Below, piece after piece: positions 57,265 to 64,000 of a stretch of 64,000 nucleotides of DNA. The translations under genes and the position numbers were made by a program. Position 1 is the stretch's first letter. Each line of letters opens with the position of its first letter. The stretch is from Strigamia acuminata (taxonomy: Eukaryota > Arthropoda > Chilopoda > Geophilomorpha > Linotaeniidae), in the NCBI GenBank assembly GCA_949358305.1, contig OX442314.1:18841060-18905059 (forward strand), written 5' to 3'. Below the pieces are notes generated by a model. That model saw only the letters and a list, made by a program, of their open reading frames with translations, was not told where the DNA came from and did no database searches.

Positions 57265-57760
57265 GTTTGCTATACTACAGTAGTGTTTTTCAGGGTTCCA
57301 TATTGGGTCCTATCTTGTATAAAATATTTATTAATGATTTATCGTGTTTGCTATCTAATGTTTTCAGTCCTACTTTGCTGATGATACCAAACTCGGTGAT
57401 TCGTTTGTTAATGGTGATGATGTTGACTGTGTTTGCAGACAACTTTACTAGTAGTAAAGGAATGGTTTGAGTTCAATAGAATGAGACATAATGTTCATAA
57501 ATCTGTCCTGTCTTTTACACGACAAACTGATTTTGGTTGTTTTGGGTATACACTGGATGTTATTTTGATTCCTAGATGCACTCTGCAGAGGGATTTAGTA
57601 GACTAGTGTGGAATTTTGTCTCTGTTTCTTCTTTGGATCAGGTCTAGATTGACTTTTGCCTGCTTTGTTTGTTCTGTATGTTCTAATTATTTGGTTGCTT
57701 GACTTGACTACATATCTTTAGCGTTTTTGAGGTATAACTACGTCTAGGAAGACATTATTT
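57265..57760 (+). pseudogene. Fragment of a non-LTR retrotransposon reverse transcriptase
   Basis: VFQGSILGPILYKIFINDL (57,280-57,340) is the RT segment around the conserved QGSxLGPxLFxxxINDL. After a frameshift FADDTKLGDSF gives the catalytic FADD motif near 57,372. After a further shift KEWFEFNRMRHNVHKS and VLSFTRQ follow, the usual WxxxNxxxxNxxKSxxxSFTR continuation of Jockey/CR1-like elements. No upstream endonuclease or ends are visible. Inactive. Confidence 0.8.
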
Positions 57761-57770
57761 ATGTGACGGA

Positions 57771-59620
57771 AGTAACTATCCGAAAAGCCACTTAAGAAAA
57801 TTTAATATTTACAATAAGAGATCGCAGTAGCCAATAGCAACAACTAGACGGCACTCAATTTTTTTTATCATCAAACATGAATGAATGGAGAGCAACAAAC
57901 AAAGCATTCACTCAACCAAAACAAAACAATCAATGGAGCGCATCAATTTTCTGATGTGGGGAAATTTGAATTGTGGTGGGTTGTTAGAGCAGATTGTGTG
58001 GACAATTTTTTCTTGCATAATAGCATAATACTTTTTAATAGTAGTGTTTTTGTTACTGCCTACTGGGTATAAATTGCAATAAGTATCCAAGTTTTGTCAG
58101 AATAAATTCGCTAATTTTCAGTTTAATTGACTTGACAATTAGATTTGCCACATGTGGTTGAGCCTAAGTAGATCTGTAGTAAGAGTTTCGTATTGCTTAC
58201 AGATGCAGACATAAAGTCCCGTAATTTGTTTAGCCATAATACTGTAACAGTGACTTTTAAAGAATAAACTTAATTTTATTTTGTTTATTGAGGTCGGAAT
58301 AAGTTAATTGCAATTGCAGCACTTGAAATATAGTTGTTTTCTTCAACGAGGTTTTTTATTGAGCAATTTCTTATTTTATCTTCAATCGTCAAGAATGTTT
58401 TTAAATGTTTCTATTTTAACCTTGATCCTATGAGATTGTTTTTTTATATATATTTTTACATATCGTGCAAATTTTTAGTCGTAAACCTCATTTATTAAAG
58501 TGGAAATACCGCGGTATAAAGAAACCTGATTTCCGAAAATAAGAACCCTTTATTAAAGTGTCTGAAACGAGAAAAACAATTCTTTGTCAAAAACAATCGG
58601 AATTATTTTACTTATCCCGTTACACTTACTTTAGACATCAAGCGATGTGGCTGAAGATGATAACTGTGTTGGCAAGGGATTCAATTACTTTAATGGCGAG
58701 AACAAATTTAGTATAATTTTTATCCACAAAATAGATTTTCCTTTCTTTGACGACAAAATTGTGTAAATATATACAGTATATAAATGATTTTACTTAACGG
58801 CTTGTCAATAACATCATTATTTGTTATTTATACTTTAATATTTTTCTTCATATCTTGGTAAAATTTAAAATGTTTACTTAATCCGTAAATTATGTTGTTG
58901 TATCGAATAACTGGTTCAGTATTTTTGGTTTTTTACGGAATCAACAATGCGACCAATGAGGTCGTACGTGTATCGGAAACCAGAAGACGTTCGTAAGACA
59001 TCTCGCGGGATTTAACGTTTTGTTTAAAATGAAAAAATCACTTGTAACTTTAGCAATCAACCAACAAGTATGACATGAATAAGTAAATACTTAGAATATT
59101 GTGTAGTATAGTCATTATTCAGAAAATATATCTTTTTGACAACACAGAAATAAATGATCATTCTTTCTACTCGTATCTAAAATAGTTTGTAGGAATCATG
59201 TGTTATCGGCTACCCACTTCAGTTCCTTTGCTAACGAGCAAAACTTGTGGGATGTTTCTAACTAATTTGATTTCAAGTGATGATGACGATGACCAATTTT
59301 CTGGAAGAATGTATGTATCAGACTGTATTTGACGTTAAGTGTAATGAGAGATATGATATGAAAGGTAATAATTTTTTTTGAAAACCAGTTAACTTAATGA
59401 TTTTGACATTCTGGTTGAATATTATTTTATAATCATCAAATCATCAAATGAAAAGTTTTGCTTAATATTTTAGTCTCTTTAAAAATTAAACTTTTGTTTT
59501 AAATGATAACATTATAACTTTATTTGCCAAGTGTATTGATTACGTGCGTCTACGGCTACCCCTTGGGTTGAAACAGCTTATCTACCCTCCTACGTTTTGC
59601 GTAGGCGGGTCTGAGTCGCT
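57771..59620. other. Spacer upstream of the terminal gene, no gene seen
   Basis: AT-rich. No exon, repeat or RNA gene recognised; regulatory sequence for the gene at 59,734 may lie in its distal part. Confidence 0.45.
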
Positions 59621-59625
59621 AAACC

Positions 59626-59633
59626 TATAAAAG
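59626..59633 (+). promoter_or_regulatory. TATA box of the secreted-protein gene
   Basis: TATAAAAG lies 108 bases before the start codon. TTTCAAAG about 25 bases downstream could hold the initiator, giving a leader of roughly 75 bases. Confidence 0.7.
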
Positions 59634-59733
59634 CTCGTGGTTGGAGTTTCAAAGCACATGGTTGGGTAAAGACAGCAAAGCGTGAATTTTGGTTCTTTGC
59701 TGAGTTAAGCATTTCACAACGCGCTGACTGAAA

Positions 59734-62700
59734 ATGGGTAATCAATTATTACTTGTAGTAATTAGTCTAGCGGTTTTGTTTTTCGCGAGTCAAGCCACCA
59801 GGTTGTATGCGGATGAGAAAATCCTATCACCTGAAAATGACTTAAGTTCAGACGTAAGTTTTTGAATTTTATTATAAATATTGTTTAAATTAAGTTTCGG
59901 TGACTTTTAAATCACTTAATTGGTTTCAAAAAAAAAAATCTTATGTTTTGATGTGAATTTAAATTTTATTTTAATTTTTGACAAAATGGAAAATTGAAAT
60001 TGCTTATAACGCCACTGCATAATATGTGTTGCGGTTGATTAAGACGGGCTCTAAAAGTGGTATAAGTGGTAATTATTATAAAGTTAAAATTAACTTGTGG
60101 TGCGCATGTTTGATTTTAGTAGAGTAGTCTCGTTTTTATTGCGACTTGCGTGTAATGACTGCAAAAAAATGCAAATGTTTTTTACTGTGGTTACGTTTAG
60201 GAAGATTGATGAATTGGGAATGGGTTTGAATGCTCTTACGCCACAAACTGCGGAATGCAACTGGAGAAAATTTACAAGCATTCGGGGAAAAATTTTGTGC
60301 TTTTTGCACAAGAAATTACGTAGTAGAAAATTACATGGAATGTAAACAATTTACTCAGAATGTTTTTAGTTTTGTTTATGAAGGTTTAATTATAATGAAT
60401 TGCTGGAATTAAGTTAAACAAAAGTAATAAAAAAAAATTAATTAAAAAATTAATTAAAATTAAAAGGAGTAGGAAATTTAAATGTACAAACTGACTGAAG
60501 TTATTAAAGCAAACAAAAGGGTCACTGACAAATTAAAATAAAAGTATGAAATTCAAGTGCATTAATCGCTTGCTTGAATGTTGGTTAACCCAAACATTAA
60601 TTAGCAACACAGGGAAGTGTCAAAGGGCAGCCAGCAACTGTTTGAATCCAATTAGAACGCTCAATTCAAAGGCCTTTGTGTTCTCACTTGTAAATTGTGG
60701 ATAATGCCATATTTACACATCGTCTGTGTATAATAAGACAATAGAAAATAATGGGTTAGGAAGCGGGATTGGTTTTAAATTCACACAATGGTAGCAATAA
60801 TAAAGTTAAAACGTCAAATTGGAATATAATTGTTTTTGCTTACACAAAAGACGAAGGTGGATTGACCATTGTTTATCGTTTGATTGTTCAAGAACCAATA
60901 ACGGCTCTTTTTATACGTTCGAGAGTGTCTTCCTAAGTTGTTGCCAGCTGTTCCTCTCTATTTAATGTGCTTTTATTAACAGTTCTTGGAGTTTGTGACA
61001 TCCTGTAAACTTTGCTCTTTTTATGAGAAATTTCTTCAAAATTTAATTTATTAAGTCAAATTCAATTATAAAATTTTTCTCTTAAGTTTATTTCAAGTTA
61101 TAGTAACTAAATCCACTTTTTAATTAAAAACTGTTGACCTTTTGGTGTTATAAAACTTGAAGAACGGTTCTAAAAGTTGCATGTAAAGGTAGTTTGCTGA
61201 GCTTCTAACTAGAGGTTATTTATTACTTCGTACTTTATAATTTGGAATTATTTTTGACAAATTTTTGTTTTTTGTTTTTTGTTTTGAAGAATCTTTATTT
61301 TGTTTTTTATCTTTCTCTTATTTTCGGAAAGTGAAGCTGAAAAGTAGGCGAATGCTATCGTCTTTCTTTATAGATTTTAAAAATTAATATTTCTATACTC
61401 TCAGAAAAATCCATTAATTGTGTTTTTCTACGACCCACTTATTTCCTCGAAATGTCAGAATATCAAGGAACTATAACTTTTCGTGAGTTGAAAGTATAAT
61501 TTTAATATAATAATAATAATAATTCTGAACCACTGGCAAAATGTAATAGAAGTTTTAGTAAAAAATTTGAATATTTTTATTTTAACTTTGACTGTTTTTT
61601 ATTTATGAACATAACTGAAACGGTACGACTGCAGAGTCGATATTCGAAAAATAGTGATTGACCTCTGTGCACAGTGGCCGGATACTCTGCAGGATAATCA
61701 AATATAATGGAGCTTAATGCACTGTGCAGGATCAAACAAGATTGAGGTTTACTCGATTTTATGATGGATGGGCTACTGTGATTGCACAGTTAAAAATCTT
61801 TGTTTGAAAATTTAAAGCTGACCACTAAAATGTAAAATTATAAAATGAATATAATATGATACTAATCTTTTTGCTGTAAAAATATTTTAATTTTAAATTA
61901 AATAGTAGGTGCATTTATTAAGTAAAAAAACGAGTACAAAAAATGTACACGAGTGCAAATCACTTGTTTTACATGTTTTTTTTCTTGTTAATTAATTAAT
62001 TTATTTTTGAATTAATGCATACCGTTTGTGCAGAGGATGCATAGCTTGTTATTACAATATCAATGTTCATGTTATACAAATAATGTACTATACTATATTC
62101 GTGTTACTAAGTGGAAGCGTATAATTGCAGCTGTCTCATATCAAATTTCAACATCATAAGCAGAAAGTTGAAAAAATTAGGTTGTCCACAGGGATTAATG
62201 TTTTAAATTGACTGAAATCGTAATTGCTGATTAGATTTTCGTAAGAACAAATATAAAAATCAGTATTGTAATTACTTTAATGGCTTTTCCCCATTTCCCC
62301 CATATGATTCAAAAATATATTTTACAATATATTTTTGATTTGCCAAATTAATGCATTCCAAAAGGTATTCCAAAATTATTCTAAAATATATAGCTTTTCG
62401 GGGAGTTTAAATATATTGTACGTGCATTAAATATGTTGTACATGCATTAAATAATGCATTTCATAATAAGTTTTCACAATTTGACAGTAATAGTACATTT
62501 TAGAACATACATCGTATTTGACAAATAATACTATTGTGGAATGCATTTCACAATACATTTTACAAAATGTATTATCATTTGCAAACCAATAGCATGCAAA
62601 ATTATCTTTCAAAATGCATTCTCCATCAGTGTATTTTGAAACGTAATGCATTTCAAAATGCATTATAATACATTGCAATATAATTGAAATGGGGCCCCAC

Positions 62701-64000
62701 ATCTAGCGCGACACGATCTACCGCGACAATCCTTCTCTAAAAAATGTTTTTTACATAAAAAAAACCAGTAAGGTTAGGTTTGCAGGGGGTCAAGGGGGGG
62801 CGCAGCCCCCCCTTGTTACCCCATCTTAGGAATTAGACAGAGAAAAACGTAGTCGCAGTTTCAACAGCTGCTGTAGATCGTGTCGCGGTAGGATTTTGTC
62901 GCGCTAGATGACACGCCCCATTGAAATATATTTTTGAACCATATGGGCCGTCCCATAGCTCCAGTTTTTGTCTGATTTTTAGAAATTTAAGTTTTAAAAT
63001 GTTACTTTTGAGTAAATTTACTCAACGAGTAATATTTTTGTGAGATTTTTTTTTACATACTATAACTCAAAAATCAGATAGTTTTTTCACTTTTCCCTTT
63101 CCAAAATGGAGTGGCCTGGATCGTCCACTTTTAACGAGTAAGGTGAAAATTGTTAAATTACTTATAACCTTACTCACACCAAAATTTCACACATAAGTAG
63201 GTTTCCGCCACAGTTAACATTTAATTTCAAATGTAACATTTGCGCATAAACGTTGTAGCGGTTCACCCGTGTATATACGTGATTTAACTTTTATGTCGTC
63301 AGCTTAAGACTCTAAAAGAGTTGCGATGACATGATGCAAGGCTAAACTAATGGCCTAATAAAATAAAATAAAAATTAATTACTAATTACCTTTCGAATTC
63401 GCGTCATACATTATTTACTGTGTACTTTTATAATAAATTTTTGTAGCTACGTAGTTTTTAATGAATCAATTTGTGCATGATGATCATAAACTTGTTGTAT
63501 TCGTATAATGATTGGATAATTAAATTAATGGCAGTAGGAATGCCGTAGCTATTACGTAGTTTGGTGGTAGCAAATAATAAATGTAATTGATGCACTTTTT
63601 AATTTCGTAAAACAACGACCCGAGCAACAAACCCATTACCTATATTCTATTTTTAAACACCTAAAAAGTACCCGGATAACACATCTTACTGCTTTTTACA
63701 AAAAAAATGCATATTACTACAATCAGTGTTTGTGGCTGTAATAGTCTTATCTTGTGGGAAGTAACTGTTAATAAGGCAAAGTGAGCGGTCACATGACTGC
63801 CTGTCATCTCATGCGTCTTCCTCACCTCATGTTTGTAGTCATTTTATACTAATCTTGATTAACTAAAATGCTTTGTTTGTGAAGAGCTTGAAGGCTCATG
63901 GTATTTGAATCCACTTTTGTGTAATTTTCAATAATTTTCACTTGTCACATGCTAATAATAGTAATAATAAACAATTATTTTCAGTACATTGATCGATTCT
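59734..64000 (+). CDS. Secreted protein, first exon and start of second (partial)
   Basis: Exon 1 coding part is 59,734-59,853, 40 codons, starting MGNQLLLVVISLAVLFF with a predicted signal-peptide cut after ASQA. The following sequence is TRLYADEKILSPENDLSSD. A GTAAGT donor follows in phase 0. The best next exon starts after TTTTCAG at 63,985 (YIDRF...), 16 bases before the window ends, giving a 4,131-bp intron without any other clear exon. The protein enters the secretory pathway; beyond that the family is not recognisable from 45 residues. A small secreted enzyme, hormone precursor or matrix protein are all possible. Confidence 0.6.
62297..62946. mobile_element. Foldback element with a second element nested inside
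   Basis: Outer inverted ends CCCATATGATTCAAAAATATA / TATATTTTTGAACCATATGGG lie at 62,297-62,325 and 62,920-62,946; the interior is rich in AAATGCATT. Nested at about 62,699-62,915 is a unit with inverted ends ATCTAGCGCGACA around CTACCGCGACA and a GGGGGGGCGCAGCCCCCCC palindrome. Confidence 0.65.

Noticed and set aside
62427-62702. 91-codon open frame (minus), Met/Tyr/His-rich
   Set aside because: Encoded by AATGCATT-type repeats inside a foldback element.

Overview
The window is nuclear DNA from an invertebrate animal. It is AT-rich, genes are split by short GT-AG introns, intact tRNA genes carry internal promoter boxes, and nonautonomous transposons are dense. The phylum cannot be fixed from the sequence; the gene content (carotenoid-oxygenase family, CLCA, THAP, Tc1/mariner, a gag-only LTR element, a tRNA-derived SINE) does not single one out.

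Region 1 (1-34,100) is a cluster of six carotenoid cleavage oxygenase (BCO/RPE65/NinaB family) genes. A (+, 5' end outside the window) and B (+) are followed by C, D, E and F on the minus strand. B and F keep the ancestral 10-exon structure and all four histidines expected to hold the catalytic iron. C, D and E are younger paralogues that share one lost intron and have lost the first iron histidine (Arg, Arg, Ser). E has also lost the second and third, yet its frame is open throughout. A has Asn in place of the third. Remnants of B-type and C-type genes at 12.1, 20.4, 20.9 and 22.1-22.6 kb show that a B/C tail-to-tail unit was copied repeatedly and that most B copies decayed. Five identical tRNA-Asp(GTC) genes lie in the spacers and were copied with them. 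A THAP-domain gene (21.5-22.0 kb) sits inside one decayed B copy. MITEs of several superfamilies were inserted after the duplications; paralogous empty sites and probable excision footprints are visible.

Region 2 (34-41.3 kb) is repeat-rich spacer with nested MITEs, ending in a complete, very young LTR retrotransposon (38,346-41,285). Its two 132-bp LTRs are identical, it has 5-bp target duplications, and its only gene encodes a gag plus protease-like protein.

Region 3 (41.4-45.3 kb, minus) is a CLCA-family gene of about 13 recognisable exons, with a C-terminal membrane segment. The zinc-protease HEXXH motif and the VWA metal site are altered.

Region 4 (45.3-59.5 kb) is a graveyard of foldback and DNA transposons: a SINE inside a long-TIR element, a GC-rich internally repeated element with an 8-bp target duplication, a Tigger-like remnant, an almost intact Tc1 element of the IR/DR type, and a broken LINE reverse transcriptase.

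Region 5 (59.6-64 kb) begins with a TATA-box promoter and the signal-peptide exon of a secreted protein. Its 4.1-kb first intron reaches almost to the end of the window.
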